From assembly GCA_019009955.1 (NCBI GenBank), contig CM032228.1, forward strand, positions 8,104,501 to 8,168,500: 64,000 nucleotides of DNA, given 5' to 3'. The stretch is from Riptortus pedestris (taxonomy: Eukaryota; Arthropoda; Insecta; Hemiptera; Alydidae). Positions 50,515 through 62,887 of this stretch are shown here, one piece after another. The notes under the pieces were generated by a model, which saw only the letters and a program-made list of their open reading frames with translations, was not told the DNA's origin and made no database searches. Every line of letters begins with the position of its first letter. The first letter of the stretch is position 1. Both the position numbers and the translations under genes were made by a program.

Positions 50515-50613
50515 AATATATAAAATTGTAACGTCTGTCTGTAAATGGACTTTTTCTTCATAATTCCACGATACTTTTCCGTTTTGCAAGGAACTGAATC
50601 GTTATTAAACATT
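50515..50613 (+). mobile_element. Family B 5' tip
   Basis: TATATAAAATTGTAACGTCT then GTCTGTAAATGGACTTTTTC match the element start; the rest is absent. Confidence 0.55.
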
Positions 50614-50733
50614 TTAGCAGATTTCCTTTAAGGGAAATCAGCTATTGAGGTCATACTCATGACGCGAGTTTCGAAAAATTTCTTCGAATGTCCATCGATC
50701 CTACCCAGGAGATGACGAAAATGAGGTCCGTTC

Positions 50734-50807
<74 letters not shown>

Positions 50808-51264
50808 CTGTTAACGCTCTAGCGGTCGCAATTTTCGTTTGATCGTTACCACACTCGATATTTAAACGTTTTATGCAAAAATAAAGATCGAGTTCGTTAA
50901 TGGCTGAAATCGGACCAGTGGAAGGGGGGGTTTAGAGGGGAGAATTTTCGAAAATCCGAAATATCTCCATTACTATACGTCGGATCGAAAAATTATATAT
51001 AATCAATCTTATTGCAAATTAAATTTACTATAAATAATGTTAGGAACATGTATTCCGTATCTCGAATATTAACCGAGATATTTGCATTTTTCTGTTTTCA
51101 GCTTCTGAGATGAGATCGGCTAACTTCGGGTCTAGTCGGGAGTTTCCGTCAAGAGCTAGTACGGGCCGTTCGCGTAACTGCTTGACTCTCTATTCTGAAA
51201 TTTCTCTATTGTAAAACTTCACGTGGGAAATCTGCTTAGTTTACGCAGCCCCTGCGTGACGGAC
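50614..51264 (-). mobile_element. Family A short copy, complete
   Basis: TTAGCAGATTTCCTTTAAGG at 50614, (TA)n 50739-50803, core, GTCGGGAGTTTCCGTCAAG, 5' end complement ..CAGCCCCTGCGTGACGGAC at 51264. Confidence 0.9.
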
Positions 51265-51289
51265 TTTTTGGTTGTGTTGGTTGTTTGTT

Positions 51290-51720
51290 ACTTTTAATTG
51301 ATTTATGTGAAACTTGGTGTTTTTGTATATTCCTACTAACCCAACATAGACTATAGACTATACTAATATTCTATGAGACGATCAGGACTGGGGGTTATTA
51401 AGGGAGATATGAAAACGGTATTTCGTTTCATATTGGTTTTCCGGTAAAAATGGACATAACGGAAAGTGTTTATTTTGTTAGTAAGAGTAACTATTGTTAT
51501 ATGCCCTTTTGTCGTATACTGAAGTGTAAACGAGATACACGCTAAAAAATATAGTGTGGTGTCAACAATTTTATCGGGTACAAAAGACTGAACTTCACTA
51601 AACAAAACTCGGTATTTGAAGTTGCACCAACTCCTCCATGATAATAAGCTGTACCAACATTTCTGGGGGCGAGCAGGAGTGGGGGTTGGAAGGAATAATG
51701 ATTTTACTCATAAGTCCATG
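51290..51720 (+). mobile_element. Family B internal unit
   Basis: TTTATGTGAAACTTGGTGTT to GCAGGAGTGGGGGTTGGAAG, one unit plus part of a second. Confidence 0.65.
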
Positions 51721-51759
51721 GATCCTATCCTGGAGATGACGAAAATGAGGTGCGTTCAA

Positions 51760-51822
<63 letters not shown>

Positions 51823-51823
<1 letters not shown>

Positions 51824-52115
51824 TAGCTCAGATACCCGGCTTCGCCCGGGAATTCATTTGAGCTTGATTGAAGATGGTATTTTTTTGGCAAGTCTTTGCT
51901 TTCCACAATATTTTGACATTTCCCTGTCATAGTCTTTAGGGTTCATACCCGTCGTTGCTGTGGATTTGTTCATAATAAAATTATTTGTTTTGAACAGTAT
52001 AATTCATAATCGTAGAAAGTATTCTATCTTCCAAAGCATTTATGAATAAAAGTTCCATTCCCTTGATGCGGTACAAAGCTTAATGGTGACAGCTGTTTTA
52101 GGTAAGTCATAACCG
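51823..52115 (-). mobile_element. Family B variant 3' end
   Basis: CTAG at 51823 after (TA)n, hairpin CCCGGGCGAAGCCGGG, and the same variant body as 28261-28614 (CGTAGAAAGTATTCTATCTT, CCCTTGATGCGGTACAAAGC). Confidence 0.75.
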
Positions 52116-53317
52116 CTATTAAAAGTACTCTTTTGTAAGTCTGGATTGTATAAACTGTATATGTATATTGGTATTTAGTAAAGTATATCATACATTAACA
52201 GAGCAGAGTTAATAAATACCAGAAATAACTGGGTGCACATCCTCAGCGTTCATCCTTTTAAATTATTTATTTATGATTATTAAACAAATTAACATTCCTA
52301 AGAGTAACACAGTACATTGCTAAAAGTGTAAGCATCAGTTATCATGTAAATATAGGCCAGTAAGAGGTCGACAGGGAAGCGGCAGAACTGATAGGACAAA
52401 GGAAGTAGCTCGACTCCTCCCTAGCCTAAGTGCTGCCAAGTTCTTTAGGATATCAATTCTGCAATACATTAAATTATATTAGCAAATCAGATTACATTAT
52501 CTTCACAATACAAAAACTGTTTGTTCAAATATTTTTCTCGTTTTTATTAAATAAAGCATTAAATACACATAGGGAATACCGGGTTTTCTCATGAATTAAT
52601 GTTTGGGATAAGAGAAGGGGGGGGGGGTAGTATACTTGGTGCAAACTGCAGCCACATTTTATTTCTTTGCATCAGGGCTATGTCTTCTATTTAATTTAAA
52701 AATTCTTTATTTAGAAAGTGGTTCAAGACTACCATTTACTTTTCTATCAAAAAAATGTTTGCCGATGTTTCTTTCCTGGAAGATATTGCACAGGTTTTTT
52801 TTTTACACGAAACTGCCCAGGTAAGAAATGTATTCATTTTACAAATAATTACTACATAATTAATTTGAAATAAATTAATTCCCAGAACGTTTTTGTTTTG
52901 TTGATGTTTTTTTGAAGTAAATATTTTTGTATTATTTCTTTTAAATACTTTCTTTTTTAAATTTTATTATTTAAATTTCAGAATCCATTCCTTTCCTTGT
53001 AGACTTGTTTCTAATAGAATTTTGTTTGACTAATACTTTTATATCACAGCATTTTACAATAAAATATACAGTTTATGATATAAAAGATTTGTGCATTTTA
53101 CGGCTGCGTAAAAACGAAAAACTTACAGCTTAGAATTTGATTTTCAAAAGAACCCGCTATAAAAAGTAGGGGAATCCAATGGAAATTCCAAAGTTAGGGT
53201 AGCTGGAGAAGTACTGGAGAAGATTATGAGGTTGAATATGGACTGAAAGTATTTTTCAGGGGTCCCAATTATGGCTCACCAAGTCTCAGTCTTATATTAA
53301 AGTAATTGGAGATTTTA
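52116..53317. other. Intergenic sequence upstream of APN, no gene recognised
   Basis: Apart from repeat C at 52545-52660 the stretch matches nothing else in the window. AT-rich, with many short open frames lacking motifs. Confidence 0.5.
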
Positions 53318-53353
53318 AGGTGGGTGACACGGAAAGGTGGGACAACCCGTATA

Positions 53354-53413
<60 letters not shown>

Positions 53414-53432
53414 GGTTGTCCCAACTTCCAGT
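53318..53432. repeat. Inverted repeat around a (TA)n block
   Basis: GGTGGGTGACACGGAAAGGT/GGGACAACC on the left and GGTTGTCCCAACTTCCAGTG/CCACCC on the right are complementary with a few mismatches, loop (TA)n of about 55 bp. A family A-like 3' end (CGATGGACATTTGAGG) follows. Perhaps a small unrecognised element. Confidence 0.7.
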
Positions 53433-53535
53433 GCCACCCTCGTCATTGGTCATCTCATAGGCAGGGTCGATGGACATTTGAGGAAATGTTTCGAATATCG
53501 TGTCATGTGAGTACGACCTGAATAGCTTGTTTCCA

Positions 53536-53985
53536 ATACGGACCATGGGATGTGACGATTAGCCTGTCCATCGTGTGGGAAATTCCATAGATGGGTTGAA
53601 CAATAGACTCATTTTGTGACTCAGTTATTTTTGAAATGTCCACAGAGATAGTTATTTTTCTCGCAAATTGCGTTAGAAGGTGAGAAATTGAGGAAAATGT
53701 GGCCATTTATAGCATTATCTAATGATTGTTTTATTGCAGTTTGCATTGTACAGGCCGTACTTGAACACTTTGAAGAGGCTGTTCGTGTTTTATGGCACAA
53801 CTGCATTTTGAAACGGTGTTAGCTTTGAGCTCATGTTTGTCTTGTGAATGACTACATTTGATCTGTCATATAAACCGATCACAATAGTCCATTGGGTGTG
53901 TGTTTTACAAGATCTCCCTTGAGGAAATTCAGCTATTCAGCTTGTTAATCACAAAACTTTTTTATGGCTCCTCACAATTTTATTT
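53536..53985. other. Intergenic, nothing recognised
   Basis: Follows a degraded family A 3' end. No motif-bearing open frame. Confidence 0.5.
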
Positions 53986-53989
53986 CTTA

Positions 53990-55239
53990 CTAGCTGAGAT
54001 ACCCGGCTTCGCTCGGGAATTCATTTGGGGCTGAATGTTGGTGGTATATTTTTGGCAAGGCTTTACTTTGCACAATATTATGACATTAACCCGTCCCAGT
54101 GTTTAGGGTTAACACCCGTCGTTTATGTGGATTTGTTAATAATAAAATTATATTTTTATGCAAGACTTCACTGTTCTGCATATGTCATATTTCCCGTTTC
54201 CTGTGCATTATGCATAGATTTGAATTATTAATGAGAAAATATTGACATACATTTGAACAAATTTTTTCATTTGAGGTACCTGGTAGTTCATATTGAAAAG
54301 AAGTGTCGAGAAAATTTCTCTAAATAACAAATTAAACAACTTTTGTAAGTTACTTTTGTTGTGAAATCACTATTTTAATTTCAGGCCTCCCTTACAACTC
54401 CCACTCCTGCCCGTCCCTAGAAATAGTATGGCTTATTATAAGGAAAGCGTTAATGCTAATTCAAATACCGAGTTTGATTTAGTTCGGTTGAGTCTCTTGT
54501 GCCAAATAAAATTGTGGACTCCCGCTATAGTTTTTAGAGTATAACTCATTTATACTTCCGTATACGGCAAAAGTGAATATAACGAAAGTTACTCTAAATT
54601 ACACAATAAACAACTTTTGTTATGTTCATATTTGCCGAAAAACCAATAAGAAACGAAATATCGCTATTTTTAATTTCTGGCTTCCTTTATAACCCCCACT
54701 CCTGCCCGTCCCTAGAAATGTTGGCATGGCTTGTTATAATGAAAGCGTTAGTGCTAATACACATACCGAATTTTATTTAGTTTGGTTGATTCTTTTGTGC
54801 CAAATAAAATTGTTCATTTCCGCTATAGGTTTTAGCGTATATCTCGTTTATAAATCAGTATTCGAAAAAAATGTACATAACAAAAGTTACTTTAAATAAC
54901 AAAATAATCAACTTTTGTTATATTCATATTTGCCGAAAAACCAATAGGAAACGAAATATCGCTATTTTTAATTTCAGGCCTCCCTTATAACCCCCACTCC
55001 TGTTCATCTCAGAGAATTTTAATATAGCCTAAAGTCTAAGTTGGGTTAGTAGTAATATACATACCATGTTTCAAAAAATTCGGTTCAGCCGTTTATGCGT
55101 GAAAAGGTAACAAACAAACAAACAAACAAACATACACGAAAGAAAAAAAATGCAGTTATGGTGTCTATGACATGTGAAACGAAAAGTTATCGTGAAATTT
55201 CGCGAAAAAAATCAATGTACAGACAGAGGTTACAATTTT
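53990..55239 (-). mobile_element. Family B Helitron-like, three internal units
   Basis: CTAG at 53990 with hairpin CCCGAGCGAAGCCGGG; units at about 54390, 54690 and 54990; 5' end complement ACAGACAGAGGTTACAATTT at 55239. Very close to the copy at 22570-23846 over its first 250 bp. Confidence 0.87.
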
Positions 55240-55248
55240 ATATATATA

Positions 55249-55300
55249 TAGATAAACGCTGAGCGCTTTCGGGGACTAAATCCCCATCCTCAGAGCTACA
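55249..55300 (-). ncRNA. Candidate hammerhead ribozyme motif
   Basis: Minus strand: CTGAGGA (55293-55287) fits the core CUGANGA. A GGGGA/TCCCC stem with loop TTTAG follows, then GAAA (55270-55267). AGCGC/GCGTT with loop TCA forms stem III, then UUU at the expected cleavage position. TGTAGCT before the core can pair with ATCTAT after it (stem I, one mismatch). An unpaired U at the base of stem II is a weak point. Hammerhead motifs are known from Penelope-like element terminal repeats; activity here is inference. Confidence 0.45.
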
Positions 55301-55911
55301 AAACAATGTAACACCAAAATTAGGAGTCTAAAAATCAGTTCTTAAAAATGTTTTACATAGTTGGTCTTATAACAAACAGTCTACAACATTATAAATTTTT
55401 TTACAATAATAACACCTATATTCAAAAAACACAATTACAATTAAAATATAACAAATTAATAATTACTATTTAAACATTAAAATAATATTATAAGCAAAAA
55501 TTACCGTCAGAGCGTAGGGCAATCCTATAGACTTGCTACCAGGCTAAACCCTGCCGATGCACTGAGGCCAAGGGGATCGTTCCAAGCCGCTAGGGAGGGG
55601 GCAGAGACAAGTCTGGACATGAGAGACGCGTTTGTGTCAGTCTGCACATTTACATTGCCTTTATTTATGGCTTTCTCCAGTTTTATTTCCATAGCCTCCA
55701 CCATGTCCAACAGATAACCCCTAACGTCACTATGAATTAATTTTATCTGGTGGTCCCCCGCATGATGGTTGTGCTCCTTACAGTGTGCATAAAACTCTGA
55801 GCCTGCTCTCATGTGTTCCTTAGCCCTGATTCGTAACTTCCTCTCTGTCCTCCCAACGTAGCTGGCTTCATGTTCATTGTGTTGTGAGCTTGTACTCATG
55901 TTCATTTTCAA
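55251..55911 (-). pseudogene. Penelope-like retroelement, GIY-YIG endonuclease end
   Basis: The frame 55911-55525 contains ASYVGRTERKLRIRAKEHMR then HCKEHNHHAGDHQIKLIHSD and VEAMEIKLEKAINKGN. YVGRT..KLRIR.KEH is the GIY-YIG motif region of Penelope-like element endonucleases (Y, G, R conserved), followed by the usual 'H......I......r......EA..I'. The reverse transcriptase is absent. About 270 bp of AT-rich 3' sequence ends with a hammerhead-like motif, as in the terminal repeats of these elements. Confidence 0.75.
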
Positions 55912-55954
55912 AATATTTCCTCAAATGCCCATGGATCCTACCTTGTAGATGACT

Positions 55955-56690
55955 TCAGGGGCGGCGAAAACTACGCAGATTTCCCTACTGAAGTATAACA
56001 ATTGATAAACCTACATACAGCTAACAGAATACCACCGTAATTATTAATTTAAAAAATACAAACTGTAATAAGAAATCATCCCCCCCGGCGGGAAGCGTCT
56101 CAAATGTAAACAAACAGGTCTCCCAACCTCTCACTTGAAAGAAAAACAATAACTGAAACATATCAGAGTATAACATATTAATTTCATTGAAAATGATGTG
56201 CTATCTAGTACTGATATTTATAATGAATCAGAATAAAGGTTATCCCATTCAATCACATTTTAGTAGTACAAGAATTTAAGCCGGGGGGGGGGGGTGGATC
56301 ACAACACATATTTGCATGTATCTCGTGTAATAAACATCTCTGGAATAGACGTTTTAGTATTTGAGCTTCGAATAATGTGATTAATTATATAACAGAGTAT
56401 TGTTTATGTAACACGAGTAAACATTGGGGTTTACTGAAGACTGAAAACATAAAAATGCAAATATCTCGGTTAATATTCAAGATAGAGAATATGTACATGT
56501 ATATAACAATATTTATAGTATATATATATATATATATATATTATTTTTCGATCCGACTTATAGTAACGAAGATATTTCGATTGTTTAAAATTCTCCCCTC
56601 TAACCCCCCATTTTGCATAAAACGACTAAATATCTAGTTTGGCTATCAAAGAATTATTGCGACCGCTAGAGAGGAAACAGACTAATTTAT
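55955..56690 (+). mobile_element. Family A long copy with damaged 5' end
   Basis: GGCGGCGAAAACTACGCAGA, long-subtype segment, G-run 56283, core, (TA)n 56518-56541 in an unusual position inside the core, end lost at the family B junction. Confidence 0.7.
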
Positions 56691-56697
56691 GGATAGA

Positions 56698-57700
56698 CTA
56701 GCTCAGATACCCGGCTTCGCCGGGGAATTCATTTGGGGCAGAATGGTGATGGTATTTTATTAGCACTATACTTTGCACAACATTTTGACATTTATCCGCC
56801 CCTGTGTTTAGGATCCATACCCGTCGTTGCTGTGGATTTGTTAATAATAAAATTCAAGAAAAACAAACCTTACAACCCCCACTTCTGCCCGTCCCTAGAA
56901 ATGTTGGTATGGCTTATAATAATGAAGGCGTTAATGCTAATACACATACCGAGTTTTATTTAGTTCGGTTGACTCTTTTGTGCCAAATAAACTGTTCACT
57001 TCCGCTCTAGGTTTTAGCGTATATCTCGTTTATAATTCGGTATACGAAAAAAGTGTTTTAAATAAAGTTACTCTAAAAAAGAAAATAAACAACTTTTGTT
57101 ATACTCATATTTGTCGAAAAACGAATAGAAAACGAAATACCTCTATTTTTAAATTCAGGTATCCCTTACAACCCCCACTCCTGCCCGTCCCTAGAAATGT
57201 TGGTATGGCTTGTCATAATAAAAGCGTTAGTGCTAATACACATACCCAGTTTTATTTATTTCGGTTGGGTGTTTTGACCCAAATAAAATTGTTCACATCC
57301 GTTATATGTTTTAGCGTATATCTCGTTTATAATTCGGTATACGAAAAAAATGTATATAACAAAAGTTACTCTACATAACACAGTGAACAACGTTTGTTAT
57401 GTTGATATTTGTCGAAAAACCAATAGGAAACGAAATATCGCTATTTTTAATTTCAGGCTTCCCTTATATCCCCCACTCCTGTTTGTCTCAGAGGATATTA
57501 ATATAGCCTAAATTCTAAGTTGGGTTGGTAGTAATATACATACCAAGTTTCATAACATTCGGTTCAGCCGTTTATGCGTGAAAAGGTAACAAACAAACAA
57601 ACACATACGAAAGAAACAAAATGCAGTTATGGTGTCTATGACATGTGAAACAAAAAGTTATCGTGAAAAAATCCAATGTACAGACAAAGGTTACAATTTT
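56698..57700 (-). mobile_element. Family B Helitron-like
   Basis: CTAG at 56698, hairpin CCCGGCGAAGCCGGG, internal deletion at 56852, two to three units, 5' end complement ACAGACAAAGGTTACAATTT at 57700. Confidence 0.84.
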
Positions 57701-57709
57701 ATATATATA

Positions 57710-57748
<39 letters not shown>

Positions 57749-57759
57749 ACTATATATAT

Positions 57760-58265
57760 AATAAGCCATACCAACATTTCTAGGGATGGGCAGGAGTGTT
57801 GGTTATAAGGGAGGCCTGAAATTAAAAATAGCTATACTTCATTTCGTATTGCTTTTTTCGCAAATATACACATAACAAAACTTGATTATTTTGTTATTTA
57901 GAATAACTTTTGTCGGATAACAAAGTATAAATGAGATATACACTAAACATTGAAGCGGTAGCCAACAATTTTATTGGGCACTAACGATTGAACTGAACTT
58001 AACAAAACTGGGTATGTGAATTAGCATTAATTCTTCCATGGTTATAAGCTTTAATACAATTTTTAAGTTCGAACGGGAGTGGGGGTTATAAGGGAGGCAT
58101 GAAATAAAAATTCGAGATATTTCATTTTCTATTTTTTTTTCGGCAAACGTGCACATAGCAAACGTTGTTTACTTTTGTTATTTAATGTAACTTTTGTTGT
58201 ATTCACTTTTGCCGTAAATGAAGTAAACACGGGAAATACGCTAAATCATAGCGGGAGTCATTAAT
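57760..58265 (+). mobile_element. Family B internal units
   Basis: Plus-oriented units (GGGATGGGCAGGAGTGTTGG, CGAACGGGAGTGGGGGTTAT) after a short (TA)n. No ends. Confidence 0.7.
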
Positions 58266-59080
58266 TTTATTAGTGCTTATTTAAGTGTTTTTAATAAATG
58301 CATATTATTACAAAAGATGTTATGTTTTAGTCGTATATGATATTTGTAAGTATGATTCAGATTAGTGAGCTTATAAATCTCTGTCGCCTCCTCATTTATT
58401 TATTTACTTTCCCTATAACTTTGTTATTTATTTTCAATAGAAATGTAAACTATAAGAGCACTTCTGGTATTTAATATATACTCAATATGAATGTTTAAAG
58501 TATTACTAGGTTGTAGGGGGGCTCTCTTCCCCTCATCTAGCTTTTTGAACATAAATGAAATTATTTTTATGGATCTATTATTTGGTTCCATCAGGTAGAT
58601 AAATTATTAAAATAATATTTTGAATCAATAATCTAAGGAAAGCAATCATGATAACGCTCTAGCGAGAGAGGAAATTGATGGGAGTTAATTGAGTTTACTT
58701 ATTCCCTGTGGAATGCTCGCATGACAGGAAGTGATTTCCACTGAGGCTTACTAATACGAATATGATCTTATGTATAAAACTATGCTTAAACTATATGTGC
58801 TGGGATTGGTTTTTGGCAGGAAATATGTTCATTATAGATGATATTTAATTGTAATAAATGCTACCCATGATTATGGTTTGAATTATTCAAAAACCGTGAG
58901 TCGAGAGGGATAGATTACGAACACATTTTCATATATTCTTCAAAACTAAAATTTCTATTCTATTAACCCTGAAAGTTAGACTTTAGGATTGGCTATTTTG
59001 AAAGAACAATACATCGTGGAGGGAAGTACAATTGTACACATTGAAGTCTTGCTATAAAAATAGCATCATTAGTCAGTCAA
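58266..59080. other. Sequence outside the repeat families, no gene recognised
   Basis: About 815 bp with no match to families A or B and no motif-bearing frame on either strand. Confidence 0.5.
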
Positions 59081-60081
59081 CATTGATTTCCCGGGCATCG
59101 CCGGGTAACTTAAGTTGTTTATTCTGTTATTTAGAGAAAGTTTTGTTATATACACTATCGTCGAATAACGAACTATAAAGGCGTTATACGATAAAAATTA
59201 TAGCGGAAGTCAACAATTTTATTTGGCACAAAAGACTCACCGAACTAATTAAAACACTCGGTATCTGTATTAGCACTAACGCCTTCCTTATAATAAGCCA
59301 TACTAACATTTCTAGGGACGGGTAGGAGTGGGCGTTATAAGGGAAGCCTGAAATTAATAATAGTGATATTTCGTTTCTTATTGTGGTTTCGGCAAATATG
59401 CACATAACAAAAATTGTTTATTTTGTAATTTAGAGTAACTTTTGTCATATTCATTTTTTTCTTTTAACAAAGTATAAACGAGATATACACTAAACTAAAG
59501 CGGGAGTCAACTATTTTATTGGGCGCTAACCCAACTTAAAACCGAACTTAAAAAAAATTAGTATGTCAATTAGCATTAATTCTGCCATGATTATAAGCTA
59601 TATTAAAATCTTTAGGTTAGAACGGGAGTGGGGGTTATAAGGAAGGCCTGAAATAAAAATTCGCGATATTTCATTGTCTATTTGTTTTTCGACAAACATT
59701 CACATAACAAACGTTGTTGACTTTGATATTTAGATTAACTTTTGTTTTATACATTTCTCCAGGAACAATGTGAGGAGAAAGTAATTTGCGTAGAAATATT
59801 ATATTATAGAAAAATTAATTCAATCTATGTTAATATTTTGTCCTTAACAACTGAAATCTATGCATAATGCACAGGAGACGGGAAATATGACAATTTGGAG
59901 GACAGTGAATACTTACATAAAAAAATAATTTTCTTATTAATAACTGCCAACAACGGGTATTAACCCTAAAAACTGGGACGGGTAAAGGTTAAAATATTGT
60001 GCAAAGTAAAGGCTTGCCAAAAAAATACCATCACCATTCAGCCTCAAATCAAATCCCGGGCGAAGCCGGGTATCTGAGCTA

Positions 60082-60085
<4 letters not shown>
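59081..60085 (+). mobile_element. Family B Helitron-like, 5' end replaced
   Basis: Begins with an isolated TTTCCCGGGCATCGCCGGGT hairpin piece and then internal units. Ends with AATCCCGGGCGAAGCCGGGT and CTAG at 60085 before (TA)n. Confidence 0.75.
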
Positions 60086-60143
<58 letters not shown>

Positions 60144-60460
60144 TAAATGTGTATATGCAATTTTGAATGGACCTCATTTTAGCAGATTTCCCTTCGGGCA
60201 TCGGCAGAATCCCGTCGGTCGGGAGAGAGAGTAACTTTGAAATATTTCCGTTATAATAAGCCGGATGGAAATATTTCATAGAAACAGACTTATTGTTACT
60301 TTAAGTACCTATAAATATTGTTATATTCATGTGTTCTCTATCTTCAATACTGACCGAGACAGTTGAATTTTAGCAGATTTCGGGAATCAGCTTTTGAGGT
60401 TGTACTCATGACGCCATTTTCGAAGCATTTCCTCAAATATCCATCGATCCTACCTAGGAG

Positions 60461-60542
<82 letters not shown>

Positions 60543-60925
60543 CTGTTACCAGTCTAGTGGCCGTAATTTTTGTTTTTTAATTTTTGAAATTTGAAAATTC
60601 TTTATATCTCCGTTATTATACATCTAACCGAAAAATTGTATAGAACCCATGTTATTGCAAATGTTCTATAAATGTTACGTACGTTTTTTCTCTATCTTTA
60701 ATATTAACCGAGATATTTGCATTTATTAGATTTTGGCCTTCTGTAAACCGCCACTCCAAATCATGCCATATTTACAATACGCTATTATATTATGTAGCAC
60801 TTTATTTGAATTCTAAATACCAAATATTGTTCTCATTGAACTTTTACTTTTTGAGATAAATACAAATACGTGACGTACGTGGAAAATCTTCTTAGTGAAC
60901 GCAGCTCCTGCGTGACGAACTTTTG
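60086..60925. mobile_element. Family A pieces, (TA)n and (GT)n
   Basis: (TA)n 60086-60140; two 3' tips (TTAGCAGATTTCCC at 60178 and TTAGCAGATTT at 60370); (GT)n 60462-60540 in place of the usual (TA)n; minus-oriented core to a 5' end complement at 60922. Confidence 0.6.
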
Positions 60926-61649
60926 CATTTGGAGTTTCGACCAAAATCACAGGTGTTTGATGAAATAAATTGTATAGCTCACAGTTTTATTTTCTTTATT
61001 TACACAGAAATTTTCTAATACATTCACTAATAATTAATTAAATTTGGTTCATACATTTGAAATACGTTAAAGACATTTATTTTACATACAATCAACCATC
61101 TGACAATAGTCAGTTGGATCTCTTAGTTAAACATATGCGTAGAATAGATATGAATTAACACTGATATACATAGAATTTTATTTACAGCTGATATTTTAAT
61201 TCATGGATTATAGCAATAATTATAGTTACTACTCTAACACATTACACAGAGAATCTGAATAAACAGTTTAACCTTTAATACATATGCATACATCCTTCAA
61301 AATATTGTAATTAATTCAACACATACATTCTATATATTTATTCATTTCTGCTTATTATAAAATGTATTATTCATTTTAAATCACAGCCATTAATGATGAC
61401 GATAAATATTCAAGCGGTGGAATAAATAAATAAAATATAGCATACAAAAACATGTTAGTATGAGCCGACCAATCATTTTTGAGCAAGATGGAAAATAGTT
61501 TCTGAAGTTTTGATTAATTCTACCAAGGGAAACCAAAAATTAAAAAACAATTCTGAAACTTCGTGAACAAGTAGAGTAGTTAATCAGTAATGCGAAACTA
61601 TTTTTGGTTATTGCTGAACTTCGATTTGAAGATCACCTCTTGGTAAAAA
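60926..61649. other. AT-rich, repeat-free; possible 3' end of a neighbouring minus-strand gene
   Basis: No family A or B sequence for over 700 bp. The minus strand has several AATAAA hexamers (for example near 60990) and an acceptor-like pyrimidine tract ending TTGGTAG near 61527. No coding motif recognised, so no gene is called. Confidence 0.3.
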
Positions 61650-62887
61650 GTCAGTCACGCAGGGGCTGCGTAAACTAACCAGATTTCCCACGTGAAGTTT
61701 TACAATAGAAAAAGCTGCCTACTAATAACAGCAGTAGTAATGAGTCTCTAAACCAATTTCACGAGAGCCAAACAGTTAAGGAAACGGCCGAACTAGCTTT
61801 CGGCGGAAAGTCCCGAATAGAACCGACTTCAGCTGAATTCAACTCTGTTATCGGGCACTCATTTAATACAAAATGCAAATATCTCGGTTAATATTCAAGA
61901 TAGAGAATAATAGTTATTTATTATACAAGTGACGAAAGTAGATCATTTTACAACTCGAGTGAAACGTTTACCCACACGAGCGAAGCGAGTGTGGTAATTT
62001 CACGAGAGTTGTAAATTCTACTTTCGTCACGAGTGTAATATTAAATTTTTTCTGTAATCGTGTAATACATGATCAGATCTAACCAGAATATGAACAAAAT
62101 TAGGTTGTTGTGAAGATTATGTTATGTTGTTGGTATGTTATAAGCATGGTTGCGAAAGGTTATAAGCATAGTTATAAAACAACAAGTGATGATTGTGAAG
62201 TAGTGCAGTTATAAACAAGTGCAGGTTATAAACAAGGAAGGTAATTATTATTATATTTAAATTTTAAAATATATTGATTATTTCCACCAATAATTCATTC
62301 ACATTTCAATTTATTTTGTTAAAATAAATTCTTACAATGTTAAGAAACATTTAAAAGCATTTAATTTCCAACTTATTTTTTAATTTATACTTATTACTAA
62401 TTAAGAATGCAAGTGAAGAAAGTGATTACTTTCTTCACTCATTTCAGTTTAGTAATGTTACCATTATTCAACGATTACAGAAAAATGTACATAACCTTAT
62501 TAATAGTAACTTTAATTTGTCATAAGATTGGTTCTATACAAGTTTTCAATCCGACGCATAATAACGGAGATATTTTGTATTTTCGAAAATCCCCCCTCTT
62601 AAACCCCCTCCTTCGGTCTTAAACCCCCTCCTTCGGGTCCAATTTCAGCCATTAGCGAACTAGATCTTTCTTTTTACAGAAAACGATTAAATATCGAGTT
62701 TACCAACGATCAAACAAGCATTGTGACTGCTACAGCGTTAACAGACAAATATATATACATATAATTTTGAACGGACCTCATTTTCGTCATCTCCTGGGTA
62801 GGATCGATGGACATTTGAAGGAAATTTTCGAAAATCGCGTCATTAGTACGACCTCAATAACTGATTTTCCTTAATGGGAATCTGCTA
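61650..62887 (+). mobile_element. Family A copy split by the palindrome-bearing element
   Basis: GTCAGTCACGCAGGGGCTGC at 61650, core to GAGAATAA (61910). The insert spans 61905-62490; core resumes ACATAACCTTATTAATAGTA, and the 3' end TTTTCCTTAATGGGAATCTG/CTAA is at 62887. Confidence 0.8.
61905..62490 (+). mobile_element. Palindrome-bearing non-autonomous element (copy 2)
   Basis: Counterpart of 30905-31510. Large palindrome 61925-62035 around CACACGAGCGAAGCGAGTGT; GAAGAAAGTGATTACTTTCTTC near the other end; TTTTTCTGTAATCGT at 62047 and inverted at 62469-62487. Both genomic copies sit inside family A sequence. Confidence 0.65.

Noticed and set aside
50204..50515. Cysteine/valine-rich open frame (CVCVCV) upstream of APN
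   Set aside because: Translation of the (CA)n tract and promoter region; no homology.
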